The notes under the pieces are model-generated. The model saw only the letters and a list, made by a program, of their open reading frames with translations. It searched no databases and was not told where the DNA came from. This document shows, piece by piece, positions 43,837 to 52,299 of a stretch of 64,000 bases of DNA. Position 1 is the stretch's first letter, and every line of letters begins with the position of its first letter. Source of the DNA: Bacillus sp. Cs-700 (GTDB lineage: Bacteria > Bacillota > Bacilli > Bacillales > Guptibacillaceae); assembly GCF_011082085.1 (NCBI RefSeq), contig NZ_CP041063.1, positions 3,582,001 through 3,646,000 of the forward strand, written 5' to 3'. The translations under genes and the position numbers were made by a program.

Positions 43837-43880
43837 AGCCGTTTAGTCGGGGGCCGCTTCTGACTGAACGGCTTTTTTTT
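43837..43880 (+). terminator. Terminator of the pxp/acc operon
   Basis: AGCCGTTTAGTC (43837-43848) pairs with GACTGAACGGCT (43862-43873) with one mismatch; eight T follow. Confidence 0.9.
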
Positions 43881-43958
43881 GTACAAAAGAATTGCTTAGA
43901 GACGTATGATAAAATGAAGAGGATAATCGTGTTGATTAAAGTAGGGGGAAGATACATC

Positions 43959-44153
43959 ATGACAATCGTTAGCTTCTTACTTATAGCTTGGATTTTAAGC
44001 TGGTTTAAATTTGAACAGCTGTTTATTCAAGCTTTTCAAGAGCTTTTCAACAAATCGATAACCAAAGCAAGCTATTATTTTATCTTTTTTTGTATCGGTG
44101 CCCTGGGAGACATCGTGCTTCTATTGAATGGAACATTTTATGATAAGTTGTAA
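43959..44153 (+). CDS. Small two-TM membrane protein, unknown
   Basis: A 64-residue protein with two hydrophobic segments (VSFLLIAWILSWF and YYFIFFCIGALGDIVLLL) and few charges. GGGGG at 43944-43948 precedes ATG 43959; the frame opens earlier at 43914 without a good site. It has its own terminator. No family recognised. It marks the left edge of the accessory island. Confidence 0.6.
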   Translation: MTIVSFLLIAWILSWFKFEQLFIQAFQELFNKSITKASYYFIFFCIGALGDIVLLLNGTFYDKL

Positions 44154-44159
44154 TTGTTG

Positions 44160-44192
44160 AAAGGCTGAAGGTGTATCTTTAGCCTTTTTTTT
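44160..44192 (+). terminator. Rho-independent terminator
   Basis: AAAGGCTGAAG (44160-44170) pairs with CTTTAGCCTTT (44177-44187) with one G-T pair; T-run follows. Confidence 0.85.
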
Positions 44193-44294
44193 GCGTTAAT
44201 CAGAAGTCATTTTTAAAAACAGATGACAAAGCCAACTGGAAGTGAAAAAATGGAAATAGATGTTTAGCATTTTTGAAAGAGGAGCGCTCTAAAA

Positions 44295-44675
44295 ATGAAA
44301 AAAGCAAATCGACTGTCATTACTTTTATTTAGTTTGATGCTATTGAGTTTAGGGGTTATGGCTTACTCAGTGTATTGGAATGATTCCTATCCATATGCAT
44401 CAGAAGTGATTATTGGGTGTTTAGCTTATTTTTTTCTGTCCATTCTGTACTTTATTCTTATGGCAGCCTGGAATACGAGAAAGCTACACAAGTACGAAAG
44501 GAAAGAGAGAGTCGGTACATTTATCAAATGGTTTGCCGGACTAAGTGCCATTCACGTGTTCGTCTCATTACTCACTTCCTCCAGTATTAACGGATATCAA
44601 TTGTTTACTTCCTTTGGACTAGCAGCGGGTATTGCATTTAGCGATATGATGTTTCAAAAGAAGAGGTCTTACTAA
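44295..44675 (+). CDS. Four-TM membrane protein, unknown
   Basis: A 126-residue integral membrane protein with about four helices (LLLFSLMLLSLGVMAYSVYW, VIIGCLAYFFLSILYFILMA, WFAGLSAIHVFVSLL, FTSFGLAAGIAFSDMMF) and a basic cytosolic loop (NTRKLHKYERKERVG). AGAGGAG precedes the ATG. A GNAT gene follows 26 bp later and may be co-transcribed. No family recognised. Confidence 0.7.
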   Translation: MKKANRLSLLLFSLMLLSLGVMAYSVYWNDSYPYASEVIIGCLAYFFLSILYFILMAAWNTRKLHKYERKERVGTFIKWFAGLSAIHVFVSLLTSSSINGYQLFTSFGLAAGIAFSDMMFQKKRSY

Positions 44676-44701
44676 ACCACATTGTGAAGGGAGATGAGTA
44701 A

Positions 44702-45211
44702 ATGAATGTAATTCTTCGACTGATTAAAGAAGAGGATCTTCCACTTATTCAACATTACTTATCCTTAGAAGGTGTTTCTAGAATGACAAATGTACCAGAG
44801 CCTTACCCAACAAATGGAGCAAGAGAATGGTTTGAGCTGGTTTCAGAAGAACATCAGGCAGAAAGCCACTACCCCTTCGCAATCATAGCTGATGGTGAAT
44901 TCGCTGGAAGTATTTCCGTTAGATGTGAACAAGGTGATATCGGCGCAATCGATTATTGGGTGGCTCCTCCTTTTTGGAAGAAAGGGATTGGAACACAAGC
45001 TGCTGAACAAGCCGTGGACTTTGGTAGAAATAAGCTAGGATTTAAAAGCTTTGAAACGTGCTGTCTTATTGAAAATAAAGGCTCTGCCCGTCTTCTCGAG
45101 AAAATTGGTTTTCAAAGAGGGAAGGAGTTTCTGATTGGAAGTGGGGAAAAGCATGAAGGAAAAATGGCGAGGGTGTATTATTTGAATGGAGGGGTTAGTA
45201 GTCTTCAGTAA
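44702..45211 (+). CDS. GNAT-family N-acetyltransferase
   Basis: A 169-residue GNAT of the RimJ/RimL-like group. Acetyl-CoA-binding region: DYWVAPPFWKKGIGTQAAEQ, then ENKGSARLLEKIGFQRGKEF. AAGGGAGATGAG precedes the ATG. It follows a small membrane protein by 26 bp. Substrate unknown. Confidence 0.88.
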   Translation: MNVILRLIKEEDLPLIQHYLSLEGVSRMTNVPEPYPTNGAREWFELVSEEHQAESHYPFAIIADGEFAGSISVRCEQGDIGAIDYWVAPPFWKKGIGTQAAEQAVDFGRNKLGFKSFETCCLIENKGSARLLEKIGFQRGKEFLIGSGEKHEGKMARVYYLNGGVSSLQ

Positions 45212-45352
45212 TCGGGCAGGATTGTGGAAGACTCAGTTCCAAGATAATATGCCTATACCTTCTGCTTTTAGTCTTAAATGCAAAAGAGTTTGAAATTTTT
45301 AGTTCTTTTCTTTTCTAGTTATGAGAACCATTAATAAAATTATAGTGATGAA

Positions 45353-45397
45353 AGCCGCACCTTAATCTGTTATAGATTACGGTGCGGCCTGTTTTTT
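45353..45397 (+). terminator. Terminator
   Basis: GCCGCACC (45354-45361) pairs with GGTGCGGC (45381-45388), with an inner TAATCT/AGATTA stem, followed by TTTTTT. Confidence 0.88.
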
Positions 45398-45460
45398 GAA
45401 ATTAACTCATAAATTTTCAAGTGTTTAATTTACATGATGTAAAAAGATTATACATATATG

Positions 45461-45489
45461 TGTAAACTTTTTGATTGTATCTACGTTAT
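45461..45489 (+). promoter_or_regulatory. Candidate ECF-type autoregulatory promoter
   Basis: TGTAAAC (45461-45467) and CGTTAT (45484-45489) are separated by 16 bp, resembling Bacillus ECF promoters (TGWAAC, 16-17 bp, CGWM). It lies 22 bp before the sigma-factor start, so the leader would be very short. Confidence 0.35.
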
Positions 45490-45511
45490 ATCAGTAGGAA
45501 GGAGGGTGACT

Positions 45512-46015
45512 GTGGATGTAGCGCTTTTACAACAGAAAGCTCAATTTATTAGAAGATATCTTATCAAACTTGGCGCATCACCCCAGGATGCTGAAGATAT
45601 TGCTCAAGAGTCTATCTATAAATTGTTTTTATATGTCGATTCTATTGATGCGGAAAAGGTTTCAAGCTGGCTTTTTCGAGTAGCTAGAAACCATTATTAT
45701 GATCTTTGTAGGAAACAAAATAAAGAAATAATCATTACAACAGATATACTTACTTTAGTAGATGGTGAGCCTTTGCCAGAAGATCACTATCACTCTTATG
45801 AACAACGAATAGAAATAAATAGCGTACTAAACAAGTTAAAACCTATATATAAAAATCTACTATTGCTTAAATATGAATTGGAATTAACATATGAAGAGAT
45901 ATGCGAGTTGTTAGACATGAAGCCTGGAACATTAAAGACCTATTTATACAGAGCTAGAGAGAATTTTAAGTTTTTATATGAAAGAGAGGTTATCGTTAAT
46001 GAGAAGAAAAAATGA
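45512..46015 (+). CDS. ECF RNA polymerase sigma factor
   Basis: A 167-residue ECF sigma factor: region 2 (GASPQDAEDIAQESIYKLFL, then VSSWLFRVARNHYYDL) and region 4 (ELTYEEICELLDMKPGTLKT, YLYRARENFKFLY). The start GTG 45512 is set by AGGAAGGAGGG ending at 45506; the frame is open from ATG 45458 but without a site. It overlaps the next gene, an anti-sigma-like membrane protein, by 17 bp, the standard ECF/anti-sigma arrangement. Regulon unknown. Confidence 0.92.
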   Translation: MDVALLQQKAQFIRRYLIKLGASPQDAEDIAQESIYKLFLYVDSIDAEKVSSWLFRVARNHYYDLCRKQNKEIIITTDILTLVDGEPLPEDHYHSYEQRIEINSVLNKLKPIYKNLLLLKYELELTYEEICELLDMKPGTLKTYLYRARENFKFLYEREVIVNEKKK

Positions 46016-46991
46016 TAAAGAAAAAAAAGATATATATAAAGCAGAAAAACTTTTCGACGAAGAGTCCATTGGTGGGTCTAGTTTAAAAAGCACTATAAAA
46101 AAAGCTCAGCGAAGATCATTATTCCGTACAGTTTTCATTTCCAGTCTGGTAACATTGTTCATCATTGTTGGGGGAGGGTTTGCGTATCCCTTCTTGATGC
46201 AATATCAGGAACAAAAAGCAGTAAATGAATCGGGAATATTAGTTGTAGACGATTATAAAAGTCCTAATATCCATCTAACTGGACCACAAACTTCTTATAA
46301 TGGTTTATTTAATGGAACTGTCACTTTTGAACAGTATAAAATCATCGATGGGAAACCAGTTGATTGGGGTGAAAAAAGTGTAAACTATTCATTATTTGGA
46401 AATGGCCATGAACCATATGGAGATTATTCACCAATACAGTTAGAGCAGGTGAAAAATAGCCGTAGTTATGATAAAGCCACGAAGCAACTCTTGATGGAAT
46501 TTTACCAACCTGGCGTTGATTATAAGACAATGATCAATGATTTTTCAAGAATAGAATCTATGGGAGAAAATTATGCTGCAGAGGTTGCTTTATCATTTAA
46601 TAAGCCACTATCTCCACAACAAGTAAGGGAATTACTACCGGAAGATGTTTCGTTAGAGTGGTATTGGATATACGTAAGCGATCAAATCGATGACTATCCA
46701 ATCTCATCAAATGCTCCCTATATTGTCGGATTTGAGCATAGGAACGATGTGAAAAGTGAAACACGTTTTACGAATTGGATAAATACGTTTGTCAAAAATG
46801 AAAATTTGCAATCAAATTCTATCATTAAAGAGGCCTATGATTCATTGAAAAATAAAGAAGGGATCGTTAAAGAAGATGATATTAAGGTTATGGGTGTTGT
46901 TGTTACAGGAAGACCACAAGATTTAATGAAAACAAAAGAAGTTTCTGAGGTAAGGACAGGTGTATTAGGAGCTCTCACCAATAGCTATTAA
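45999..46991 (+). CDS. Membrane anti-sigma factor-like protein (Sigma_reg_N / Sigma_reg_C)
   Basis: A 330-residue single-pass protein. A short basic/acidic cytosolic part (about 1-45) would hold the sigma factor, one membrane helix follows (about 47-70; VFISSLVTLFIIVGGGFAYP), and a large extracytoplasmic domain typical of the 'sigma factor regulator' families fills the rest (YWIYVSDQIDDYPISSNAPY). No zinc-binding HxxxCxxC motif is present. AGAGAGGT 8 nt upstream supports ATG 45999 rather than 45978. It overlaps the ECF gene by 17 bp. Confidence 0.85.
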   Translation: MRRKNDKEKKDIYKAEKLFDEESIGGSSLKSTIKKAQRRSLFRTVFISSLVTLFIIVGGGFAYPFLMQYQEQKAVNESGILVVDDYKSPNIHLTGPQTSYNGLFNGTVTFEQYKIIDGKPVDWGEKSVNYSLFGNGHEPYGDYSPIQLEQVKNSRSYDKATKQLLMEFYQPGVDYKTMINDFSRIESMGENYAAEVALSFNKPLSPQQVRELLPEDVSLEWYWIYVSDQIDDYPISSNAPYIVGFEHRNDVKSETRFTNWINTFVKNENLQSNSIIKEAYDSLKNKEGIVKEDDIKVMGVVVTGRPQDLMKTKEVSEVRTGVLGALTNSY

Positions 46992-47123
46992 TAGAAGTAT
47001 GGAAATTTATGTATAATTGAGTAAAAGTTAGCATCTCTTCCGGTATTTTGGAGTTTTTGCGTATTAAATTCTAAGCCTATATAGGCTTGGGGAAGGATGG
47101 AAGAATAAACGGGAGGACAAAGA

Positions 47124-47558
47124 ATGAAAAGAAACCTATTGATCAAGATCATACTTTTAATATCTTTAAGCGCTTGTTCAACGAACGAATTAGAAGATGT
47201 TGAAAAAGTAAAAGCAAGCTTTTGGATTGGAAATGAAAAACAATCAGAAGAAGTAGCGTTTAAAGAGCAAGATGAGGTAGATGTATTCGTTGGTGCTACC
47301 AACAATGCAAAAGAACTTGATGATCAAAAAGTTATTAAAACCCCCCCGGTATTGACCTACGATCTTATTATTGAAGGAAGCAATAATAAAGCATTTCAAT
47401 TATGGATTACTAAAGACGGAGAAGGATTCATTCAAAGTCTTTTACCAGAAGATAGCCTAACATACCGATTGGATGAAGGTTCGGTAAAAAATGTAACAAA
47501 TATTTTAAACAAACAAGATAATGTTACGCTTCTTCCAGACATCGAATTTGAAAAATAA
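47124..47558 (+). CDS. Putative lipoprotein, unknown function
   Basis: A 144-residue protein with a lipobox (LLISLSAC, Cys at residue 18) and a small extracytoplasmic domain. No family recognised. GGGAGGAC precedes the ATG. It lies 132 bp after the anti-sigma gene and could belong to the same stress response. A shared terminator element of the island follows its stop. Confidence 0.7.
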   Translation: MKRNLLIKIILLISLSACSTNELEDVEKVKASFWIGNEKQSEEVAFKEQDEVDVFVGATNNAKELDDQKVIKTPPVLTYDLIIEGSNNKAFQLWITKDGEGFIQSLLPEDSLTYRLDEGSVKNVTNILNKQDNVTLLPDIEFEK

Positions 47559-47576
47559 ATCAGTATTTGTGATATT

Positions 47577-47618
47577 CCATAATCTCGGAGCTTATCTGTA
47601 ATTAAAATAAGCTCTTTT
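47577..47618 (+). terminator. Island repeat element R1, terminator part
   Basis: AATCTCGGAGCTTATCTGTA (47581-47600) then AATTAAAATAAGCTCTTTTAT; AGCTTAT pairs with ATAAGCT. It shares its first 20 bases with elements at 47965 and 49931. Confidence 0.75.
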
Positions 47619-47634
47619 ATATGTGAAGTAAAGA

Positions 47635-47674
47635 TTGAGTTCTGTATACAAATTTGAAATAATTGGAATTAAAG
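47635..47674 (+). promoter_or_regulatory. Island repeat element R1, promoter part
   Basis: -35-like TTGAGT (47635-47640), 17 bp, -10-like AATAAT (47658-47663), followed by TGG. The core TTTGAAATAATTGG recurs at 48039 and 56853 and, with one change, at 53965. Confidence 0.55.
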
Positions 47675-47748
47675 ACTGGTGGCAGGAGATTGGGTAATTT
47701 TAGACAATATTATCAAATATGTTGGGGAGGATTTGAAGGAGGTTTTTT

Positions 47749-47937
47749 ATGTTTCAAACGATTATTTGGATTTTATTAATTTTAGTTTTGTTTGCAATAG
47801 TGACTATTTACAAGTACAAAAAATCAATAAAATCGAAAAAGCAATGGGAAGGCAAAAATTCACTTGAAAGAACTAAGTCAACAGAGGAACTCCGACAGAA
47901 TGAGAATAAACATCGGAATACTAACGGAGGATTTTAG
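47749..47937 (+). CDS. Small single-TM protein, unknown
   Basis: A 62-residue protein with one N-terminal membrane helix (IIWILLILVLFAIVTIY) and a highly charged cytosolic tail rich in Lys, Glu, Asn and Arg. AAGGAGG lies 6 nt before ATG 47749. It is bracketed by repeat elements R1 and R2, so it forms a one-gene cassette. No family recognised. Confidence 0.65.
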   Translation: MFQTIIWILLILVLFAIVTIYKYKKSIKSKKQWEGKNSLERTKSTEELRQNENKHRNTNGGF

Positions 47938-47964
47938 GTATGTTGCTTTAGTGTACACCTTGCT

Positions 47965-48007
47965 CAACAATCTCGGAGCTTATCTGTAATAAGATAGGCT
48001 TCTTTTT
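47965..48007 (+). terminator. Island repeat element R2, terminator part
   Basis: CAACAATCTCGGAGCTTATC begins the element; arms AGCTTATCT and AGATAGGCT (one G-T pair) enclose GTAATA, then TCTTTTT. It is almost identical over about 40 bp to the element at 49931. Confidence 0.85.
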
Positions 48008-48020
48008 AATTAAATAAAGA

Positions 48021-48058
48021 TGGAATTATAGTTGATGTTTTGAAATAATTGGTACTAA
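48021..48058 (+). promoter_or_regulatory. Island repeat element R2, promoter part
   Basis: TGGAAT (48021-48026) at the -35 position, 17 bp, then AATAAT (48044-48049) in the conserved TTTTGAAATAATTGGTACTA. It precedes the hydrolase gene. Confidence 0.5.
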
Positions 48059-48119
48059 GCTATTGAGCAATATAGCAATACATTGGAATTCAAAGCAAAA
48101 TAGGAAGAGGTTCTTGTTT

Positions 48120-48854
48120 ATGTCTAAGGAGACGTTTATACAAGTAAGTGATTATAAATTGTTTACTAAATTGATTGGAAAGAAGAACGGTAAACCGACT
48201 GTTGTTATGGAAGCCGGATATGGGGATTATTCAAAGGGGTGGGATTCAATTATTTCTGAAGTTGCTTCGTTAACAGAAGTGCTTGTTTATGATCGAGCAG
48301 GTTTAGGAAAAAGTGAAGCAAGCTCTAAACCTAGAACTAGCTTAGAGATGGTAAAAGAACTGAAGGAACTCCTTGAGGAAATGTCCATTACCCCTCCATA
48401 CCTATTAGTTGGACATTCCTTTGGTGGAGTTAACGCAAGGCTGTATGCCAGTAAATATCCTGATGATGTTAGTGGCTTAATACTAGTGGACTCGACTCCG
48501 GAAGATTATAGAGAAAGGTTCCTGCCCACTATGTCAGAAGAATTTCAAGAAGCCTATTGTAAACAATTCACTGTAGAAGGCAACTATAATGAATTTGGTG
48601 AAAGTTTAAATCAATTAAAGGAATGCAATGTGCGGCTAAGCGTCCCTTTGATTGTTCTATCAGCTGGCAAAAAAGATCACTATTCGGGTGAATCACAAAA
48701 ACTATGGAATCAAATGCAGGAGGAGATCCTTCGGATTTCTTCTAATAGTGAACTGATAATTGCTGAAAATAGCGCTCACTACATACAAGATGATGAACCA
48801 TCCGTTGTTATAGGTGCAATAAAAAGGCTATTAGAAACATCGGAAGAGATTTAA
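48120..48854 (+). CDS. Alpha/beta hydrolase
   Basis: A 244-residue alpha/beta-hydrolase. Visible: YDRAGLGKSE, nucleophile elbow GHSFGG (S100), ILVDSTPEDY, and a C-terminal His in ENSAHYIQDDEP. The closest general type is a small esterase/haloperoxidase-like hydrolase; substrate unknown. AAGAGG at 48105-48110 supports ATG 48120 (the frame is open from 48063). Element R2 lies directly upstream and supplies the likely promoter. Confidence 0.87.
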   Translation: MSKETFIQVSDYKLFTKLIGKKNGKPTVVMEAGYGDYSKGWDSIISEVASLTEVLVYDRAGLGKSEASSKPRTSLEMVKELKELLEEMSITPPYLLVGHSFGGVNARLYASKYPDDVSGLILVDSTPEDYRERFLPTMSEEFQEAYCKQFTVEGNYNEFGESLNQLKECNVRLSVPLIVLSAGKKDHYSGESQKLWNQMQEEILRISSNSELIIAENSAHYIQDDEPSVVIGAIKRLLETSEEI

Positions 48855-48920
48855 TCTACTATTATCTAAGTTTCCATACTCACAAATGCAATCAGTTTAT
48901 TAAAATGGAGGAAAGACAAC

Positions 48921-49331
48921 ATGGAAAACAACTTTACTATTATTCATGAGCCACCAACTCCTGAGGAATACATTGAATTACGATTAGAAGGTGGTATTAG
49001 TGGTAAGTCACACAAAGCTGCAAAAGTTGGCTTGAAAAATTCATTGTTTGCGGTGAGCATCTACGATAATAAGTCATTAATTGGCATGAGGCGTGTAATT
49101 GGTGATGCTGGCGCCTTTTTTCAAATTGTCGATATAGTCGTAAAACCAAGCTATCAAGGTCGAGGGCTTGGTAAAATGGTAATGAAGGAACTAATTAACT
49201 ATCTTGGTGAAAATACGTATTCTGGTTCTTATGTAAGTCTTATAGCGGACGATCCAGCAAACAAACTGTATGAACAGTTTGGATTCAAGTATACGTATCC
49301 TAATTCACATGGCATGTATAGATTATATTAA
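48921..49331 (+). CDS. GNAT-family N-acetyltransferase
   Basis: A 136-residue compact GNAT. The acetyl-CoA loop is VVKPSYQGRGLGKMVMKELI; the end reads NKLYEQFGFKYT and SHGMYRLY, typical of the PhnO/Eis-unrelated small GNATs. TGGAGGAAAG precedes the ATG. It follows the hydrolase gene by 66 bp and may share its transcript. Substrate unknown. Confidence 0.87.
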   Translation: MENNFTIIHEPPTPEEYIELRLEGGISGKSHKAAKVGLKNSLFAVSIYDNKSLIGMRRVIGDAGAFFQIVDIVVKPSYQGRGLGKMVMKELINYLGENTYSGSYVSLIADDPANKLYEQFGFKYTYPNSHGMYRLY

Positions 49332-49342
49332 AAACTCTTATT

Positions 49343-49369
49343 CCATAAACTCGGAGCGATTATTTAATA
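49343..49369. repeat. Island repeat element R3 (degenerate)
   Basis: CCATAAACTCGGAGC shares the CTCGGAGC start of the other elements but the following hairpin is degenerate (GATTATTTAATAAGAA). No convincing T-run. Confidence 0.4.
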
Positions 49370-49448
49370 AGAATATTGTTCCATTTAGATTGAAGAACAA
49401 TATCTATAAGACTTGCTTTTCTAATTCTAACTTGAAAGGTGTTCTAGA

Positions 49449-49925
49449 ATGGACTATGTAAAAGATTTAAGACTATTAGTTGGTCATAAGCCACTTATAT
49501 TAACAGGTGCAGTAGTCTTGATTATTAATGAAAAGGGAGAGTTATTGCTTCAACACCGTACTGACGGAGGTTGGGGTTTGCCGGGCGGATTAATGGAGCT
49601 TGGTGAAAGTCTTCAAGATACTGCTAGGAGAGAAGTAAAAGAAGAAACAGGACTTAAAGTTGGTGATCTTGAATTATTAGATGTTTTCTCTGGTCCAGAA
49701 TATTACGTGAAGGTTTCCAATGGTGATGAATTATATTCTGTAACAACTGTTTATCTTACAAGTGATGTGAACGGAAACTTTGAGATTGATCGTTCTGAAT
49801 CTATAGAAGTAGAGTATTTCAGCCTAATCAATTTGCCTGAAGGTTTAACTGATGAATATCGAAGTTATATAATGCCATATCTTAAAAGAGTAGAAAGTAG
49901 ATTCGACTCAATATTAGATAAATAA
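49449..49925 (+). CDS. NUDIX hydrolase
   Basis: A 158-residue NUDIX protein with a complete Nudix box (residues 47-69: GLMELGESLQDTARREVKEE then TGL), GX5EX7REUXEEXGU. It hydrolyses a nucleoside-diphosphate-linked compound; the specificity is unknown. The ribosome-binding site is modest (GAAAGGTG). Bracketed by R3 and R4. Confidence 0.92.
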   Translation: MDYVKDLRLLVGHKPLILTGAVVLIINEKGELLLQHRTDGGWGLPGGLMELGESLQDTARREVKEETGLKVGDLELLDVFSGPEYYVKVSNGDELYSVTTVYLTSDVNGNFEIDRSESIEVEYFSLINLPEGLTDEYRSYIMPYLKRVESRFDSILDK

Positions 49926-49930
49926 GTCTT

Positions 49931-49972
49931 CAACAATCTCGGAGCTTATCTGTAATAAGATAGGCTTTTTAA
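49931..49972 (+). terminator. Island repeat element R4 (terminator)
   Basis: CAACAATCTCGGAGCTTATC, then arms AGCTTATCT and AGATAGGCT with loop GTAATA and T-run. Nearly identical to R2. The promoter half that follows R2 is only vaguely similar here (AGATTGGAGTATTG). Confidence 0.85.
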
Positions 49973-50083
49973 TTTGCCTTAATAGATTGGAGTATTGTAT
50001 TAGCTTTCTCAGATTAAGAAATATTTTACATACTTGAACGGAGGGTAGTACAAACTTTGGAGGATCCTCTCTTTTTTACCAAA

Positions 50084-50134
50084 TTGACATCAAAAAGAGA
50101 TTTTGCTACGATTACCTTACGAACGTTCGTAAGG
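50084..50134 (+). promoter_or_regulatory. Promoter and TetR operator of the SMR/speE operon
   Basis: -35 TTGACA (50084-50089) and -10 TACGAT (50107-50112) with a 17-bp spacer, followed at 50115-50134 by the perfect 20-bp palindrome CCTTACGAACGTTCGTAAGG. The palindrome covers the expected start site and its end merges with the Shine-Dalgarno site. This is a textbook layout for TetR autorepression. Confidence 0.85.
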
Positions 50135-50143
50135 AGGATGAGA

Positions 50144-50716
50144 ATGAAATCTAATGACTTAAAAGAAGTTGCTTTAAATCAATTTGCTATACATGGGTAT
50201 CAGGGAGCTTCGCTTTCTTCTATTGCTAATGAAGTGGGAATTAAAAAACAATCGATCTACGCACATTTTAAGAGCAAGGAAGACCTTTTTATTAGCACGT
50301 ATAATGATTCTCTAGTAAACGAGTTGCACTTTATTAAACAATACATGTTGGAGAACAGTTCTTCATCTCTTAAAGAAGTTTTATATAACTTCTTGAACGA
50401 GTACTTGGGACGCTATCAAAAAAGTCATAATATGAATTTCTTTATGAGAACTTCTTTTTTTCCACCAGTACAATTTGAACAACAAATTAAGAAGGGTACT
50501 AATGAATTTGTTGAAGAATTAGAGGCAATGTATTTATTGTTATTTGAAGAAAAGAAAGATGATTTAAAGCCTGTGATTAATTCTGAATTTGCCGTGCTGT
50601 CATTTTTAACAATACTTGATGGTCTACTAGTTGAACTTTTATATGGATTTCCTGACCGTCTACAAAAACGTTTAACTAGTTCATGGGAAATTTATTGGCA
50701 AGGCATAAGTAAATAA
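50144..50716 (+). CDS. TetR-family regulator (YvdT-like)
   Basis: A 190-residue TetR regulator. The N-terminal HTH is [20 protein letters not shown], then [20 protein letters not shown]; the C-terminal ligand-binding region is helical. ATG 50144 is fixed by AAGGAGG at 50131-50137; the open frame upstream to 50057 covers the promoter and operator. In B. subtilis, YvdT is the TetR gene in front of the SMR pair yvdS-yvdR, and the same order occurs here. Likely represses its own operon. Confidence 0.92.
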   Translation: MKSNDLKEVALNQFAIHGYQGASLSSIANEVGIKKQSIYAHFKSKEDLFISTYNDSLVNELHFIKQYMLENSSSSLKEVLYNFLNEYLGRYQKSHNMNFFMRTSFFPPVQFEQQIKKGTNEFVEELEAMYLLLFEEKKDDLKPVINSEFAVLSFLTILDGLLVELLYGFPDRLQKRLTSSWEIYWQGISK

Positions 50717-50730
50717 AAGGAGAAATTTAT

Positions 50731-51072
50731 ATGAATCGCGCTTGGACTTTGTTGGTATTAGGATCTGTTCTTGAGATTTTTTGGGTTATTGGATTAAAAC
50801 ACGCTGATGATATTCTGACGTGGACTGGCACGCTTATTGCAATTGTTGCATCTTTTGGTCTGTTGATTAAAGCTACCTCAGAACTTCCTGTAGGAACAGC
50901 CTATGCTGTCTTTACTGGACTCGGAACAACCGGCACAGTATTAGTTGAAATGCTCGTATTTGGAGAACCATTTAAGCTTCTCAAAATTATCTTAATCCTT
51001 GTTCTTCTTACAGGTGTTATGGGTCTTAAATTTGTGACTGGAAAACCTAATCAAGAAGGGAGTGCAGCATAG
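50731..51072 (+). CDS. SMR-family efflux subunit (YvdS-like)
   Basis: A 113-residue small multidrug resistance protein with four helices. The membrane-embedded Glu of helix 1 is present ([17 protein letters not shown]) and the [20 protein letters not shown] signature is typical. It should form a heterodimer with the next gene product. AAAAGGAG precedes the ATG. It overlaps the partner gene by one base. Substrates may be guanidinium-like compounds or polyamines. Confidence 0.92.
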   Translation: MNRAWTLLVLGSVLEIFWVIGLKHADDILTWTGTLIAIVASFGLLIKATSELPVGTAYAVFTGLGTTGTVLVEMLVFGEPFKLLKIILILVLLTGVMGLKFVTGKPNQEGSAA

Positions 51073-51386
51073 TGGGTTGGATTTTTCTTGTTTTTGCAGG
51101 AATCTTTGAAGTTGTAGGTGTGGCAGGTTTAAACCTCATACTACGTAATAAAAACAATTGGTCATTTGCCGTTTTCCTTCTAGGTATAGGAAGTAGCTTC
51201 ACGTTCTTAAGCTTAGCCATGCAATCTTTACCAATGGGAACGGCCTATGCCATATGGACCGGAATCGGCACAGTGGGATCAGGGCTTGTAGGAACACTAT
51301 TTTACGGAGAATCGAAGAGCTTAGCTAGAATTATCTTTATGGCTATGGTATTAAGTGCTGCAGTCGGTCTAAAACTCATTAGTTAA
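51072..51386 (+). CDS. SMR-family efflux subunit (YvdR-like)
   Basis: A 104-residue SMR partner with four helices: helix-1 Glu in [15 protein letters not shown] and [20 protein letters not shown]. The start is GTG 51072, sharing its G with the TAG stop of the first subunit, so the two are translationally coupled. Paired SMRs of this type include YkkCD, YvdSR and E. coli MdtJI, the last exporting spermidine. speE follows 17 bp later. Confidence 0.92.
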   Translation: MGWIFLVFAGIFEVVGVAGLNLILRNKNNWSFAVFLLGIGSSFTFLSLAMQSLPMGTAYAIWTGIGTVGSGLVGTLFYGESKSLARIIFMAMVLSAAVGLKLIS

Positions 51387-51403
51387 TAGAAGGAGAACAT
51401 ATT

Positions 51404-52231
51404 ATGTCATTATGGTTTACAGAGAAACAAACATCTTCATTCGGTATCACAGGAAAAGTCAATCGCACACTTGAAAGTGAACAAACAACTTTTCAAAAGC
51501 TAGATATGGTAGAAACGAAGCAGTTCGGAAATATGTTGTTATTAGACGGTATGGTTATGACGTCTGAAAAAGATGAGTTTGTCTATCATGAAATGATTGC
51601 TCACGTACCATTATTTACACATCCTTCACCTAAAAATGTTTTAATCGTTGGCGGTGGTGACGGAGGAACAATTAGAGAAGTACTTAAGCATAATAAAGTA
51701 GAAAAAGTAGCACAAGTTGAAATTGATGGGAAAGTAGTGGAATATTCAAAGAAACATTTACCTCATATTTCGTCTGGATATAGTGATCCAAGAGCTAAAT
51801 TGATCATAGGAGATGGATTTGAACATATTATCAAAAGTGAAGGTAAATATGATGTTATCCTGGTTGATTCTACTGAGCCTGTTGGTCCAGCTGCAGGTTT
51901 GTTTACAAAAGGTTTTTATGCAGGGATTGCAAAGGCTTTAAAAAAGGATGGTATTTTTGTAGCTCAAACGGATAATCCGTGGTTTAAAGCAGACCTCATT
52001 AAAAATGCTATACGTGATACGAAAGAAATCTTTCCAATTGCTCGTCTTTACACTTGCAACATTCCCACTTACCCAAGTGGCATGTGGACGTTTACTATGG
52101 GTTCAAAGGTTTACGATCCTTTAGAAGTACCAGTGAATAACATTACGGATATCGATGGACATTACTATACACCAGAAGTACATTATGCAAGTTTTGTATT
52201 ACCTAAATTTGTTAAAAACTTATGTGAATAA
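51404..52231 (+). CDS. speE: Spermidine synthase
   Basis: A 275-residue polyamine aminopropyltransferase that transfers aminopropyl from decarboxylated S-adenosylmethionine to putrescine. Conserved: [43 protein letters not shown] and TDNPWF. Full length compared with B. subtilis SpeE (276). GAAGGAGA precedes the ATG and the gene is 17 bp after the SMR pair, so it is under the TetR operator. Its partner genes (speB, speD) are not in the window. Confidence 0.95.
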   Translation: MSLWFTEKQTSSFGITGKVNRTLESEQTTFQKLDMVETKQFGNMLLLDGMVMTSEKDEFVYHEMIAHVPLFTHPSPKNVLIVGGGDGGTIREVLKHNKVEKVAQVEIDGKVVEYSKKHLPHISSGYSDPRAKLIIGDGFEHIIKSEGKYDVILVDSTEPVGPAAGLFTKGFYAGIAKALKKDGIFVAQTDNPWFKADLIKNAIRDTKEIFPIARLYTCNIPTYPSGMWTFTMGSKVYDPLEVPVNNITDIDGHYYTPEVHYASFVLPKFVKNLCE

Positions 52232-52299
52232 AAGATAAATTCCTTAGATTTTTATCTAGAAAACGAGACGTTTTAGATTAACTAGTGTACGCACAGTCA

